The notes beneath the pieces are model-generated. The model made no database searches and was not told the origin of the DNA. It worked only from the letters and a program-made list of their open reading frames with translations. Below are positions 19,317 through 28,576 of a stretch of 64,000 nucleotides of DNA, piece after piece. Every line of letters starts with the position of its first letter. Positions within the stretch are counted from its first letter, which is position 1. The DNA is taken from the NCBI RefSeq assembly GCF_039888675.1, contig NZ_JBDQQR010000001.1, positions 2,108,001 to 2,172,000 on the forward strand. The letters run 5' to 3'. Both the position numbers and the translations under genes were made by a program. This stretch comes from Mesorhizobium sp. CAU 1732 (GTDB lineage Bacteria > Pseudomonadota > Alphaproteobacteria > Rhizobiales > Rhizobiaceae).

Positions 19317-19952
19317 ATGCAGTTTTTCGTCGAAGCGATGCCCGTGGGCATGCTTCCCTTCGTGGCAGGATACGGCGCGTTGCTAATCGTGCCGGGGCCA
19401 AGCATGCTCGCGGTCTCGAGTGCCGGCATGAGGGGCGCGCGACGCTGCGCCGGCGCGGCCGCTTTCGGCGTGGCGATCGGCACTGCATTGCTGATTCTCG
19501 GGGTTTTCCAGGCGCGCGCCCAACTCGCATCGGTTCCGGCGCTGTCGATCGCCGGCGAACTGATGTTCGCCGCGACGCTTCTGATCGTCGGCGCCAACAC
19601 CATCCGGCGGGCGGTCCTGCCGATAAACGGCATCGCGGCGGCACGCGCGCGCGGCACCGGCACGGCGTGCTTCGTCTTAGGCCTTCTCGCAGCGCTGACC
19701 AATCCCATCAGCCTCGCCTTCTTCACCAGCGTCGTTCTGAGCGTGCCTGCCGAGGCGCTCGCCCAGTCGCGCGTCATGCTGCCGATCGGGGTCTTCGTCA
19801 TGGCGCTGGGCTGGTTCAGCCTCGTCGGCCTCGCTGTCTCGTCCGCCATGGCGCGCTCGATCTCGTCGCGCATCACCAAGCCTGTCCAGGCAGGCGCAGG
19901 CGTGTTCATGGTCGCGATCGCGATCGCGACGCTTCAGGGTGCTGGCGGCTGA
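19317..19952 (+). CDS. LysE/RhtB family translocator, 211 aa
   Basis: Inner-membrane exporter of amino acids or related metabolites. The N-terminus has the family motif YGALLIVPGPSMLAVSSAG; about six hydrophobic segments follow, including LLAALTNPISLAFFTS, which carries the conserved NP. GGAGG ribosome site 8 nt before the ATG at 19317. Its 3' end overlaps the convergent LuxR-hydrolase gene by 19 bp. Confidence 0.88.
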   Translation: MQFFVEAMPVGMLPFVAGYGALLIVPGPSMLAVSSAGMRGARRCAGAAAFGVAIGTALLILGVFQARAQLASVPALSIAGELMFAATLLIVGANTIRRAVLPINGIAAARARGTGTACFVLGLLAALTNPISLAFFTSVVLSVPAEALAQSRVMLPIGVFVMALGWFSLVGLAVSSAMARSISSRITKPVQAGAGVFMVAIAIATLQGAGG

Positions 19953-21808
19953 GGGATGGGACGGCCGTGGAACATCGCGTCGACTTCGGCCAGAACGCGC
20001 GGCCATTCCTGGAAGAACAGGAGCTGCCCCGCATTCTCGACGATCTCGATGTCGAGATGCGGAAACTCGACGATCAGTTCGCGCACCGTCTCGGCCGGGG
20101 TCTGCGGATCCTCCGCGCCCTGCAAAAGCCGCACCGGCACCGGGCATTCCCGCACCAGCATGCTCCAGTTGCGCTCGCCGTCGATCACCTCGCGGGCGAA
20201 CGCCTGATGCGCCGAATGCGCCTTGCTCAGGCACACATCGGAGCCGACCAGAATGGCATCGCGAATTTCCGGGATCGAGAAGGTGCGCAGATCGGACGGT
20301 GACCCGGCATTGACCGAGCGGAAGAAGCGCTCCTTGCCGATCTGCTTGGCGAAGGCGAAGCCGGCCTTGTTGATGAAGGGCAGGATCTGCGGTGCGTAGC
20401 GCGCATTCGCGAGCACGAAGCGATGCCATTTGTGCATCCGCTCATACTGCTCCGCATTGATGACCGGCAGTGCGGCCGAGCACCCCATGATGAACGCGAC
20501 GCGATCGGGCGCCAGCGTCGCAAGCTGCATGGCGTGACGCAGATCGGCGGTCAGCGCGATCACCGCGCAGCGCTCGACGCCGCAATGATCGAGCAGCGCC
20601 AGAAGGTCACGCGCCGTCTCCAGCCGGTAATCGGCGTTGGCCGACAATGGCGTCGAATGCCCGTATCCCGCGCGCACCGGCGAGATGACCCGCATACCCA
20701 TCGCTTCGGCGGCCAGTTCGGCGGACCGTGGCCAGCGGATCATTCCGTAATCCATCGGCAGATAGAGGCAGGCCCAGCCGTCTTTCGCGCCGAACTCGAT
20801 GAAATCGAACCGCCGGCCGTCCGGCCGTTTCATCGTCTGGAACGGGATCGGAAGCACGGTGTCCTCGTCCCCACTGTCGGGCGGCGGCTCCACCGTCGCG
20901 CCGATCACGTCCATGAGGCCGAGCGTGATGCGGATCAGCTCTGCCTGTGAATGCGTCTCGGTCTTGGCGAGGATCGCGCTGATCTGGGTCCGCACGGTGG
21001 CGAACGACCGGTCGCGCTCGGTCGCGATCTCCTTCACCGACCGGCCTTCCACCAGTGCCTTGACGACCTCAACCTCCGCCGCCGTGAGGCCGAAGGCGTC
21101 GCGGATCGCGCTCGAAAGATGCGACGGCCAGCCGAGTTCCGTCGTGCGGACGAGGATTTGCGTTTCACCCGCAGAGGATTGCTGACGCGACAGGTGAAAC
21201 ACGATCGACCGCTGCGTCGTCTGCGAGGTGAAGCGCAGCAGCATCGGCGGCTGTTCGCGCTGCACCAGAAGCTTGCGGACCGAACTCTGCAAGGCGTTCA
21301 GATCGTGTTCGTCGAGGGGGAGCCGCGAGAGCCGGTCGCCCGACTTCACCCCGAGCCCGGATTCCGCGATCGGATTGGCGCGGGCGATCCGCATGGTCGC
21401 GTCGACGATGAGGGACGCCTTGTTTTCCGCTGCGAAGAGCAATTCGGCCGGCTCATCGCCGGTCTGGTCGAGCCGTTCGAGGAAGATATCGGCGCGTTGC
21501 AGATGGGCTTCGATCGCCTCATCGACGAAAATCGGCGTCTCGTCTTCGCGCAGGCCGAGCCGGTAGGTGGAGAGGCGCCGATCCCAGACGTCCATCATTT
21601 CTTCGAAACGAATGGGGTCGACAGCAACGTCGTAGATGCGATCTATGATCTGGGACGTCTCGTCACGGTCCGACAACGTGGGAATCCTCGCCACATCAAT
21701 GCGCTGAATGCCATGAAATCCGGGGCGCTGCCTCTCCCGAGCGATTGGCATGCGTAAGGTTGGGTTGCGCCCCTTCAGGTTGCAGGTTGTACCATCGGAA
21801 TGCTGCAA
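19934..21808 (-). CDS. LuxR-type HTH regulator fused to a catalytically degenerate alpha/beta hydrolase, 624 aa
   Basis: Domain order: a PAS-like sensory region (about 120-225, SLIVDATMRIARANPIAE), a LuxR HTH (about 241-295, LTAAEVEVVKALVEGRSVKE then SFATVRTQISAIL), then a C-terminal alpha/beta-hydrolase fold (about 330-615). In the hydrolase the nucleophile elbow reads ALTADLRHA (about 418-426) without G-x-S-x-G, and the position of the catalytic His reads NAGQLLFF, Gln for His; the acid QGAEDPQTP remains. It is therefore probably a ligand-binding pseudoenzyme. The HTH is internal, which is unusual for LuxR proteins. Start is uncertain: 21808 or the ATG at 21751. Confidence 0.82.
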   Translation of the reverse strand: MQHSDGTTCNLKGRNPTLRMPIARERQRPGFHGIQRIDVARIPTLSDRDETSQIIDRIYDVAVDPIRFEEMMDVWDRRLSTYRLGLREDETPIFVDEAIEAHLQRADIFLERLDQTGDEPAELLFAAENKASLIVDATMRIARANPIAESGLGVKSGDRLSRLPLDEHDLNALQSSVRKLLVQREQPPMLLRFTSQTTQRSIVFHLSRQQSSAGETQILVRTTELGWPSHLSSAIRDAFGLTAAEVEVVKALVEGRSVKEIATERDRSFATVRTQISAILAKTETHSQAELIRITLGLMDVIGATVEPPPDSGDEDTVLPIPFQTMKRPDGRRFDFIEFGAKDGWACLYLPMDYGMIRWPRSAELAAEAMGMRVISPVRAGYGHSTPLSANADYRLETARDLLALLDHCGVERCAVIALTADLRHAMQLATLAPDRVAFIMGCSAALPVINAEQYERMHKWHRFVLANARYAPQILPFINKAGFAFAKQIGKERFFRSVNAGSPSDLRTFSIPEIRDAILVGSDVCLSKAHSAHQAFAREVIDGERNWSMLVRECPVPVRLLQGAEDPQTPAETVRELIVEFPHLDIEIVENAGQLLFFQEWPRVLAEVDAMFHGRPIPQPPAP

Positions 21809-22024
21809 TCAAGTCATTCCAAGAAAACTCGGTTCCGTAGCGTCACATGTGCCGTGCCGCCCGCATGATTACTTCCCCTCGATCTGGATCGAGGCCGGTC
21901 CCGGTGTCTTGAAATGCCGTGCGACGGTTGCCCAAGACGGCGATTCGCCTTAAGCGGTCGAGCTTAGGGGCGCTGACTGACCGACCGACCGATTTGATCG
22001 GATAGCTGAGGAGAGGATTTCCAG

Positions 22025-22675
22025 ATGATGATGAAAAAGGCGATGATTGCCGCTGCCGCCGCTGCACTTCTGGCAGGCTGCACCACCGATCCCTACACGG
22101 GACAGCAGAAGATCGGCAACACCGCCATGGGTGCGGGACTCGGCGCGGCGGCTGGTGCGGGCCTCGGCCTGCTTGCAGGCGGCGACGACCGCCGAAACGC
22201 GCTGATCGGCGCTGGCATCGGCGCGCTCGCCGGCGGCGCGATCGGCGGCTACATGGATCAGCAGGAGGCCGAATTGCGCGGCTATCTGCAGGGCACGGGG
22301 GTCTCGGTCACCCGCAACGGCGACCAGATCGTGCTCAACATGCCGTCCAACGTCACATTCGCGACGGACCAGGACCAGGTGATTCCGGCCTTCTACCAGA
22401 CGCTGAACGCGGTCGGGCTGGTGCTCAAGAAGTACAATCGTACCTTCGTCGACATCAACGGCCACACCGATTCCACGGGCAGCGCAGGCTACAATATGGG
22501 CCTCTCGCAGCGCCGCGCGACGTCGGTCGCCAACTACCTGTCGACGCAGGGCGTCGATGGCCGCCGCTTTGCGATCAACGGCTTTGGCGATACGCGGCCG
22601 ATCGCCAGCAACGCAACCGAGGACGGTCGCGCGCAGAACCGCCGCGTCGAAATCTATCTCTCGCCGGTGACCTGA
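22025..22675 (+). CDS. OmpA-family lipoprotein (YiaD-like), 216 aa
   Basis: Outer-membrane lipoprotein: lipobox ALLAGC (Cys near 20), a glycine-zipper region (residues about 35-80, AMGAGLGAAAGAGLG and GAGIGALAGGAIGG) and a C-terminal OmpA peptidoglycan-binding domain (about 100-215) with DINGHTDSTGSAGYNMGLSQ and QNRRVEIYL. Binds peptidoglycan through the NGHTD...R motif. GAGGAGAGG precedes the start. Followed by an intrinsic terminator, so likely monocistronic. Confidence 0.93.
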   Translation: MMMKKAMIAAAAAALLAGCTTDPYTGQQKIGNTAMGAGLGAAAGAGLGLLAGGDDRRNALIGAGIGALAGGAIGGYMDQQEAELRGYLQGTGVSVTRNGDQIVLNMPSNVTFATDQDQVIPAFYQTLNAVGLVLKKYNRTFVDINGHTDSTGSAGYNMGLSQRRATSVANYLSTQGVDGRRFAINGFGDTRPIASNATEDGRAQNRRVEIYLSPVT

Positions 22676-22706
22676 ACCGGTCGTTTCAGACGACGAGCAA
22701 ACGGGC

Positions 22707-22736
22707 AGGGCGCGTCATACGACGCGCCCTTTTCTT
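22707..22736 (+). terminator. Intrinsic terminator of the OmpA lipoprotein gene
   Basis: AGGGCGCGTC-ATAC-GACGCGCCCT followed by TTTCTT; 10-bp perfect stem. It overlaps the last codons of the convergent PfkB gene. Confidence 0.85.
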
Positions 22737-23706
22737 ATGGCGTGCCGGTGTCGTTTCCGAATCCGGCTTCATGCGCCTTCACGTCACCCACGAGCGCCAG
22801 CGCGGCTTCGAAGGTCGAATCTTCATAGGTGGCGACCACCGATTGGCTCTCCACCGTAAGCTTTGCTCCTGCCATGCCGCGCCGAACCGCCTCGCGAAAA
22901 GGCACGCCCGCCATGAGATGGGCGATCGTCACGCCCGCGATCGCATCGCCCGCGCCGGTGACGTCGGCAACGGATGCGGGTGCGGGCGGCGCAATCGTGA
23001 AGATGCCGTCATCATCGAAGCCGATCAGGGGCGATCCGCCGGACGTGACGACGCCGCGCGCAAGGCCCGCCTGGGCGAGCATGCGTGCTGCCTCGATGGG
23101 CTCGGCGGTTGGGGGAAGCGAGGCCAGTGTCCGCGCCTCCCGTGCATTCATGAACAGGCACGAAAGGCGCGTGAGCGCACCGCGCAGGCGCACCACCTTG
23201 GCAGGCGAGATCGCGATCGCATAGATGGGCCGGCCGTTTGCCAGGCCGGCGAGGCGTTCGATCGCTGGCGCGGGCATGTTTGCATCACACAGGATCGCAT
23301 CCGCTGCCGCGATAGCGTCACGCAACTGCCGGCGTCTGATCTGTTTCTCGAAGGCGAGATCGTAGAGCCCCATATCGGCGAAGCCGGCGATCAATTCGCC
23401 ATCCGCATCGAGCAGAGCCGTATAGCTTGGTGTCGTCCTGTCGAGGAAGACGGCGCTCAGATCGGTGATGCCCGCCTCCGAGAGCGCGCGGGCGACCGCG
23501 TCTCCGGCAACGTCTCCGCCCCGCAGCGACAGCATCGCGCCTGACGCGCCGTGCCGCACGGCATTGCGTAGCGCGTTGAACGCCCCGCCGCCGATCTCCT
23601 CGCGCATGGTGCCGGGGTTCGACGCCGCGGGGATGTAGGTCGAAGCCATGATGCCGCGCCGGTCGATATGGGCGGCACCAATGGCGAGAAGCGTTGGACG
23701 GGGCAT
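22735..23706 (-). CDS. PfkB-family carbohydrate/nucleoside kinase, possibly pseudouridine kinase, 323 aa
   Basis: Ribokinase-fold kinase with the glycine-rich EEIGGGAFNALRNAVRHGA near residue 37 and the catalytic signature VADVTGAGDAIAG near residue 252 (Asp general base). The phosphoryl acceptor is not certain. Rhizobial PfkB kinases of this type are often paired with psuG (pseudouridine-5'-phosphate glycosidase), but no psuG is present next to it here. No operon partners: divergent from recA and convergent with the OmpA gene. Confidence 0.82.
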   Translation of the reverse strand: MPRPTLLAIGAAHIDRRGIMASTYIPAASNPGTMREEIGGGAFNALRNAVRHGASGAMLSLRGGDVAGDAVARALSEAGITDLSAVFLDRTTPSYTALLDADGELIAGFADMGLYDLAFEKQIRRRQLRDAIAAADAILCDANMPAPAIERLAGLANGRPIYAIAISPAKVVRLRGALTRLSCLFMNAREARTLASLPPTAEPIEAARMLAQAGLARGVVTSGGSPLIGFDDDGIFTIAPPAPASVADVTGAGDAIAGVTIAHLMAGVPFREAVRRGMAGAKLTVESQSVVATYEDSTFEAALALVGDVKAHEAGFGNDTGTP

Positions 23707-23844
23707 GGAGGAGAGGCGCTGTATTGAGGAGGATGGATCACGCTAGGGTGACGGCTGGCCGTGCGCAAGCGATTCGCGCCGAACGCACCGCAAAGCGTGC
23801 GCGAGGAACCCCGCGGCGTTGACGTGAATAGTGATCCCGCGTCG

Positions 23845-23859
23845 AAACAAAAATAGAAC
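23845..23859. promoter_or_regulatory. Possible LexA (SOS) box 1 upstream of recA
   Basis: AAAC-N7-GAAC, one mismatch from the alphaproteobacterial LexA site GAAC-N7-GAAC, in the AT-rich promoter region of recA. Confidence 0.4.
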
Positions 23860-23911
23860 ATTTTTTGGATAATACAGCAATTACAGATAGATAGTCGCTC
23901 TTGCAAAATGA

Positions 23912-23926
23912 GAACAAAAAAGGTAC
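23912..23926. promoter_or_regulatory. Possible LexA (SOS) box 2 upstream of recA
   Basis: GAAC-N7-GTAC, one mismatch from GAAC-N7-GAAC, about 60 bp before the recA start. Two imperfect sites in one promoter region fit a damage-inducible recA. Confidence 0.5.
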
Positions 23927-23985
23927 AAAAAATCAAGGGACATGAGGACAGTCCGGCTTCGCTCACGACCAAGGGGTAAGGTATC

Positions 23986-25083
23986 ATGGCACAAAATTCA
24001 CTACGGCTTGTTGAGGACGGATCGGTGGACAAATCAAAGGCTCTGGATGCGGCGCTCTCCCAGATCGAGCGCGCTTTCGGCAAGGGCTCGATCATGCGGC
24101 TCGGCGCCAATGAGCAGGTCGTCGAGATCGAGACGATCCCGACCGGATCGCTCGGGCTGGACATCGCACTGGGCGTGGGCGGACTCCCCAAGGGACGCAT
24201 CGTCGAGATTTACGGCCCGGAAAGCTCCGGCAAGACGACGCTCGCGCTGCACACGGTTGCAGAAGCGCAGAAGAAGGGCGGCATCTGCGCCTTCGTCGAT
24301 GCTGAACATGCGCTCGATCCGGTCTATGCCCGCAAGCTCGGTGTCGATCTGGAAAACCTCCTGATTTCGCAGCCCGATACGGGCGAGCAGGCTCTCGAGA
24401 TCTGTGACACGCTCGTCCGGTCCGGCGCGATCGACGTGCTGGTGGTGGATTCGGTTGCCGCACTGACGCCGCGCGCGGAAATCGAGGGCGAGATGGGCGA
24501 TTCCTTGCCCGGCCTTCAGGCACGTCTCATGAGCCAGGCGCTGAGGAAGCTCACGGCCTCGATCTCGCGCTCCAACTGCATGGTCATCTTCATCAACCAG
24601 ATCCGCATGAAGATCGGCGTGATGTTCGGCTCTCCCGAAACGACGACCGGCGGCAACGCGTTGAAGTTCTATGCGTCCGTGCGTCTCGATATCCGCCGCA
24701 TCGGTGCCGTGAAGGATCGCGACGAGGTGGTCGGCAACCAGACACGCGTCAAGGTCGTCAAGAACAAGCTTGCGCCGCCCTTCAAGCAGGTCGAGTTCGA
24801 CATCATGTATGGCGAGGGCGTTTCCAAGACTGGCGAATTGGTCGATCTCGGCGTCAAGTCGGGCATCGTCGAGAAGTCGGGCGCCTGGTTCTCCTACAAT
24901 TCGCAGCGCCTCGGCCAGGGTCGCGAGAATGCGAAGCAGTTCCTGCGTGACAATCCTGAAACCGCGCTCGAAATCGAACTGGCAATCCGCCAGAACGCCG
25001 GTCTGATCGCAGAGCGCTTTTTGGAAAACGGCGGTCCGGGCGATCAGGACGGCGGAGACATGGACGAAGCCTCGGGCATGTAG
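23986..25083 (+). CDS. recA: Recombinase RecA, 365 aa
   Basis: Homologous recombination and SOS coprotease. Walker [10 protein letters not shown] (near 76-84), Walker [13 protein letters not shown]1 loop region [21 protein letters not shown]2 region [21 protein letters not shown], and a C-terminal acidic tail. The first ~20 residues before [19 protein letters not shown] are variable. GGTATC spacing is modest but the ATG at 23986 gives the usual start MAQNSLRL. Likely LexA-regulated through the boxes above; two hairpins follow the stop. Confidence 0.99.
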   Translation: MAQNSLRLVEDGSVDKSKALDAALSQIERAFGKGSIMRLGANEQVVEIETIPTGSLGLDIALGVGGLPKGRIVEIYGPESSGKTTLALHTVAEAQKKGGICAFVDAEHALDPVYARKLGVDLENLLISQPDTGEQALEICDTLVRSGAIDVLVVDSVAALTPRAEIEGEMGDSLPGLQARLMSQALRKLTASISRSNCMVIFINQIRMKIGVMFGSPETTTGGNALKFYASVRLDIRRIGAVKDRDEVVGNQTRVKVVKNKLAPPFKQVEFDIMYGEGVSKTGELVDLGVKSGIVEKSGAWFSYNSQRLGQGRENAKQFLRDNPETALEIELAIRQNAGLIAERFLENGGPGDQDGGDMDEASGM

Positions 25084-25094
25084 TCGGCCAGGCT

Positions 25095-25113
25095 GCCGGG
25101 ATCATATCCCGGC
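25095..25113 (+). other. Hairpin after recA
   Basis: GCCGGGAT-CAT-ATCCCGGC (8-bp perfect stem) followed by TTGGTTTC; weak T-tract. Its left arm can pair alternatively with the right arm of the next hairpin. Confidence 0.5.
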
Positions 25114-25138
25114 TTGGTTTCGAATTGGGAATTACGCG

Positions 25139-25170
25139 GCTGTCGGGATAACCCGGCAGCCTTTGTTTTT
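25139..25170 (+). terminator. Intrinsic terminator of recA
   Basis: GCTGTCGGG-ATAA-CCCGGCAGC (one G-U pair) followed by CTTTGTTTTT. Confidence 0.8.
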
Positions 25171-25278
25171 GTTGCTTCGCCGCGATGACGGGATTTCTGG
25201 ACAGGGCAATTTCGCAACGTTAAAAGGCGTTTCCCCTCATGTCCGAGGGTCCGCGGTTCCTTCACAAAGGCTTGCAGA

Positions 25279-27942
25279 ATGAGTGGCGTCAACGAGATCC
25301 GGTCGGCTTTTCTCGACTACTTCCGCAGGAACGGACATGAGGCCGTCGCCTCGAGCCCGCTCGTGCCGCGCAACGATCCGACGCTGATGTTCACCAATGC
25401 GGGCATGGTGCAGTTCAAAAACGTCTTCACCGGGCTTGAAACCCGTCCCTATTCGCGCGCCGCGACCTCGCAGAAATGCGTGCGCGCCGGCGGGAAGCAC
25501 AACGATCTCGACAATGTCGGCTACACCGCGCGTCATCACACCTTCTTCGAGATGCTCGGCAATTTCTCGTTCGGCGACTATTTCAAGGACGTCGCGATCG
25601 AACTCGCCTGGAACCTGATCACCAAGGAGTTCGGGCTCGACAAGAACCGTCTTCTGGTCACCGTCTATCACACCGACGAGGACGCGGCCGAATACTGGCG
25701 CAAGATCGCCGGTCTTCCCGACGACCGCATCATCCGCATCGCGACCAGCGACAATTTCTGGGCGATGGGTGACACGGGTCCATGCGGCCCGTGCTCCGAA
25801 ATCTTCTACGATCACGGCGAAGGCATCCCCGGCGGTCCTCCCGGCAGCCCCGACGAGGACGGCGATCGGTTCATCGAGATCTGGAACCTCGTCTTCATGC
25901 AGTTCGAGCAACTGTCGAAGGATCAACGCATCGATCTTCCGAGGCCGTCCATCGATACGGGCATGGGTCTCGAGCGTGTCGCGGCCGTTCTCCAGGGCGT
26001 ACACGACAACTACGACATCGATCTCTTCAAGGCGCTGATCCGCGCGTCGGTCGAGGCGACGGGCGTGCCGGCCGAAGGCAAGAACCGCGCGAGCCACCGT
26101 GTGATAGCGGACCATCTGCGGGCATCGAGCTTCCTGATCGCGGATGGCGTGCTTCCGTCGAACGAGGGCCGAGGCTACGTGCTGCGTCGCATCATGCGCC
26201 GCGCCATGCGCCATGCGCAGCTTCTGGGGGCGGCCGATCCGCTGATGCACCGCCTTGTGCCGGCTCTCGTGCGGGAGATGGGACAAGCCTATCCGGAACT
26301 GGTTCGCGGCCAGGCCATGATCACCGAGACGCTGGAACTGGAGGAGCGCCGCTTTCGCAAGACGTTGGCACGCGGCCTCGGCCTTTTGTCGGATGCGACC
26401 GAAACGCTGGGCGAGGGCGAACGCCTCGACGGCGAGACCGCGTTCAAGCTCTACGACACCTATGGCTTCCCGCTCGATCTGACGCAGGACGCGTTGCGCC
26501 AGCGCGGCATCGCTGTCGATCTCGATGGCTTCGATACGGCCATGCAGCGCCAGAAGGCGGAAGCACGCGCCAACTGGGCCGGCTCCGGTGAAGCGGCAAC
26601 GGAGACCGTCTGGTTCTCGGTGCGCGACAAGGTCGGCGTGACGGAGTTCCTGGGCTACGAGACGGAGACCGCCGAGGGGGTGGTCACCGCGCTCGTGCGC
26701 GACGGCGCGTTGGTCGACGAGGCGGCAGCGGGCGATACGGTCGCGATCGTCGTCAACCAGACGCCGTTCTACGGCGAATCCGGTGGCCAGGTCGGCGACC
26801 GGGGCACGATGTCCGGCGAGGGCTTTTCGGTAGAGATCACCGACACGCAGAAAAAGGCTGATGGCGTCTTCGTCCATTCCGGCACGGTGCTGTCGGGCAC
26901 GCTGAAGACCGGCGTTGCGGTCGAGCTCAAGGTTGACCACGCGCGCCGCGCCAAGATCCGCGCAAACCATTCGGCGACCCACCTCGTTCACGAGGCGTTG
27001 CGCGAGGTGCTCGGCACACATGTCGCGCAGAAGGGTTCGCTCGTCGCGCCCGAGCGGCTGCGGTTCGACTTTTCGCACACCAAGTCGATCGCTCCCGAGA
27101 AACTGGATCGCATCGAGGCCATCGCCAACGAGATCATTTTGCAGAACCAGCCTGTTACCACGCGCCTTATGGCCGTGGACGACGCGATCGCCGAGGGCGC
27201 AATGGCGCTGTTCGGCGAGAAGTATGGCGACGAGGTACGCGTGGTTCGCATGGGCACCGCACTGCATGGCGACAAGGCCGGCAAACCGTATTCGGTCGAG
27301 CTGTGCGGCGGCACGCATGTCTCGGCGACCGGCGATATCGGTCTGGTGCGGCTCGTATCGGAGGGCGCGGTCGCGTCAGGCGTGCGGCGCATCGAGGCGC
27401 TGACCGGCGATGCGGCGCGCCGTCACATGGATGAGCAGGACCGTCGCCTCAAGGCTGCTGCGGCGGCGCTGAAGGTTGCGCCCGCAGATGTCGTCTCACG
27501 CGTCGAGGCGCTGCTGGATGAACGCAAGAAAATGGAACGCGAACTGACCGATGCCCGCAAGAAGCTGGCGCTGGGCGGAGGCTCAGGCCCATCCGCAGCA
27601 GCCGAAGGGGAGACCGTCGGAAGCGTCGGATTCCTGGGCCGCGTCGTGTCGGGCGTGTCCCCGAAGGACCTGAAGTCGCTTGCCGACGACGGCAAGAAGT
27701 CGCTCGGTTCGGGCGTGGTCGTGTTCGTCGGAACTTCAGACGACGGCAAGGCCAGCGTCGTGGTTGCGGTCACCGACGACCTCACGCAGACATTCTCGGC
27801 AGTCGATCTCGTGCGCGCTGCATCCGCTGCAATCGGCGGGCAGGGCGGCGGCGGACGGCCGGACATGGCGCAGGCCGGCGGGCCGGATGCGTCCAAGGCG
27901 AATGAGGCGATTGCTGCCGTCAAGGCGGCGCTTGCTGCCTGA
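25279..27942 (+). CDS. alaS: Alanyl-tRNA synthetase, 887 aa
   Basis: Charges tRNA-Ala; contains class II catalytic and editing domains. Catalytic N-terminus [18 protein letters not shown] and [20 protein letters not shown]; tRNA-recognition region; editing domain with zinc ligands in [14 protein letters not shown] and [15 protein letters not shown]-terminal Gly-rich C-Ala domain ([16 protein letters not shown]). Length 887 is normal. The recA-alaS order is common in alphaproteobacteria. Confidence 0.99.
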   Translation: MSGVNEIRSAFLDYFRRNGHEAVASSPLVPRNDPTLMFTNAGMVQFKNVFTGLETRPYSRAATSQKCVRAGGKHNDLDNVGYTARHHTFFEMLGNFSFGDYFKDVAIELAWNLITKEFGLDKNRLLVTVYHTDEDAAEYWRKIAGLPDDRIIRIATSDNFWAMGDTGPCGPCSEIFYDHGEGIPGGPPGSPDEDGDRFIEIWNLVFMQFEQLSKDQRIDLPRPSIDTGMGLERVAAVLQGVHDNYDIDLFKALIRASVEATGVPAEGKNRASHRVIADHLRASSFLIADGVLPSNEGRGYVLRRIMRRAMRHAQLLGAADPLMHRLVPALVREMGQAYPELVRGQAMITETLELEERRFRKTLARGLGLLSDATETLGEGERLDGETAFKLYDTYGFPLDLTQDALRQRGIAVDLDGFDTAMQRQKAEARANWAGSGEAATETVWFSVRDKVGVTEFLGYETETAEGVVTALVRDGALVDEAAAGDTVAIVVNQTPFYGESGGQVGDRGTMSGEGFSVEITDTQKKADGVFVHSGTVLSGTLKTGVAVELKVDHARRAKIRANHSATHLVHEALREVLGTHVAQKGSLVAPERLRFDFSHTKSIAPEKLDRIEAIANEIILQNQPVTTRLMAVDDAIAEGAMALFGEKYGDEVRVVRMGTALHGDKAGKPYSVELCGGTHVSATGDIGLVRLVSEGAVASGVRRIEALTGDAARRHMDEQDRRLKAAAAALKVAPADVVSRVEALLDERKKMERELTDARKKLALGGGSGPSAAAEGETVGSVGFLGRVVSGVSPKDLKSLADDGKKSLGSGVVVFVGTSDDGKASVVVAVTDDLTQTFSAVDLVRAASAAIGGQGGGGRPDMAQAGGPDASKANEAIAAVKAALAA

Positions 27943-28017
27943 GACATACGCCGTCTGGGCAGGCGCGCAGCAGTCATGGAAACAGAAGGGTTGCTACGGT
28001 CATCAGACCGGGCTTGA

Positions 28018-28389
28018 TCAGTCGTTATAGGCTTCCATCGCATCGACTGCCGCTACGTCGGCGTTGAGAACCAGCCGGTTCTCGCTCCAGGTGAACTGGT
28101 CCAGCGGGATGACGACGTCCCTGTCCTGATATCCGCCCTTGCCGTCGAAATCGACGACCAGCGCGGTCGCGGTCTGCGCGTCGGTGCCCACGACTTCCTC
28201 GATCTCGCCGATCTTTGTTCCGTCGGCTGCATGGACGTCCCAATCATCGACTGTGTCGGCGTTGGCTTCGAACGGGGCAACTATCGCCTGGTCATCGACC
28301 TCGACCCACGCGGTCTGCGCGAATGCGGCGGTGCCGAGGAGCGAAGCGGAGATGAGACCTGCGGCGATGGTGAATGTCTTTGATGTCAT
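28018..28389 (-). CDS. Exported PRC-barrel domain protein, 123 aa
   Basis: Signal peptide (SKTFTIAAGLISASLLGTAAFA, cleaved near residue 24) and a single PRC-barrel-like beta domain (VHAADGTKIGEIEEVVG, LVVDFDGKGGYQDRDVVIPLD, FTWSENRLVLN). Such periplasmic PRC proteins are often stress-induced; an EcfG-like promoter lies 28 bp upstream. A GGAGCTAACC ribosome region precedes the ATG. Molecular role unknown. Confidence 0.85.
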   Translation of the reverse strand: MTSKTFTIAAGLISASLLGTAAFAQTAWVEVDDQAIVAPFEANADTVDDWDVHAADGTKIGEIEEVVGTDAQTATALVVDFDGKGGYQDRDVVIPLDQFTWSENRLVLNADVAAVDAMEAYND

Positions 28390-28416
28390 GGTTAGCTCCT
28401 TGATTGGGTGCCGAAC

Positions 28417-28441
28417 AACGCATCAAGGGGAAGATCGTTCT
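28417..28441 (-). promoter_or_regulatory. Near-consensus EcfG (general stress) promoter of the PRC-barrel gene
   Basis: Minus strand: AGAAC (28437-28441), 16-nt spacer, CGTT (28417-28420). Consensus is GGAAC-N16/17-CGTT, one mismatch. The start codon is about 28 nt downstream. Confidence 0.5.
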
Positions 28442-28486
28442 CAAAGCCGTCGGAGAAACCGTCCTCCGCGTCGCATTATCGCAGCA

Positions 28487-28576
28487 TCAGCCTTTCGCCG
28501 TCGAATAGGCGACCGTGAGCGAGATCAGAAAGCCGGCGATCGTCACGACGGCTAGCCGTTCGATATCGAGTTTCAC
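28487..28576 (-). CDS. Possible 29-aa single-span membrane peptide
   Basis: GTG start overlapping the TGA of the GST reading frame (GTGA). The peptide reads MKLDIERLAVVTIAGFLISL then TVAYSTAKG: a charged N-terminus, one hydrophobic span of about 17 residues and a short polar tail. It would be translationally coupled to the GST frame. Too short to confirm by eye. Confidence 0.25.
   Translation of the reverse strand: MKLDIERLAVVTIAGFLISLTVAYSTAKG

Noticed and set aside
21809..22024. CGAC-like tandem tract (GACTGACCGACCGACCGA)
   Set aside because: Only about three short units and no second copy; not enough for a repeat element.
25237..27318. Open frame of 693 codons on the minus strand
   Set aside because: Antisense of alaS, whose catalytic and editing motifs are all present on the plus strand.
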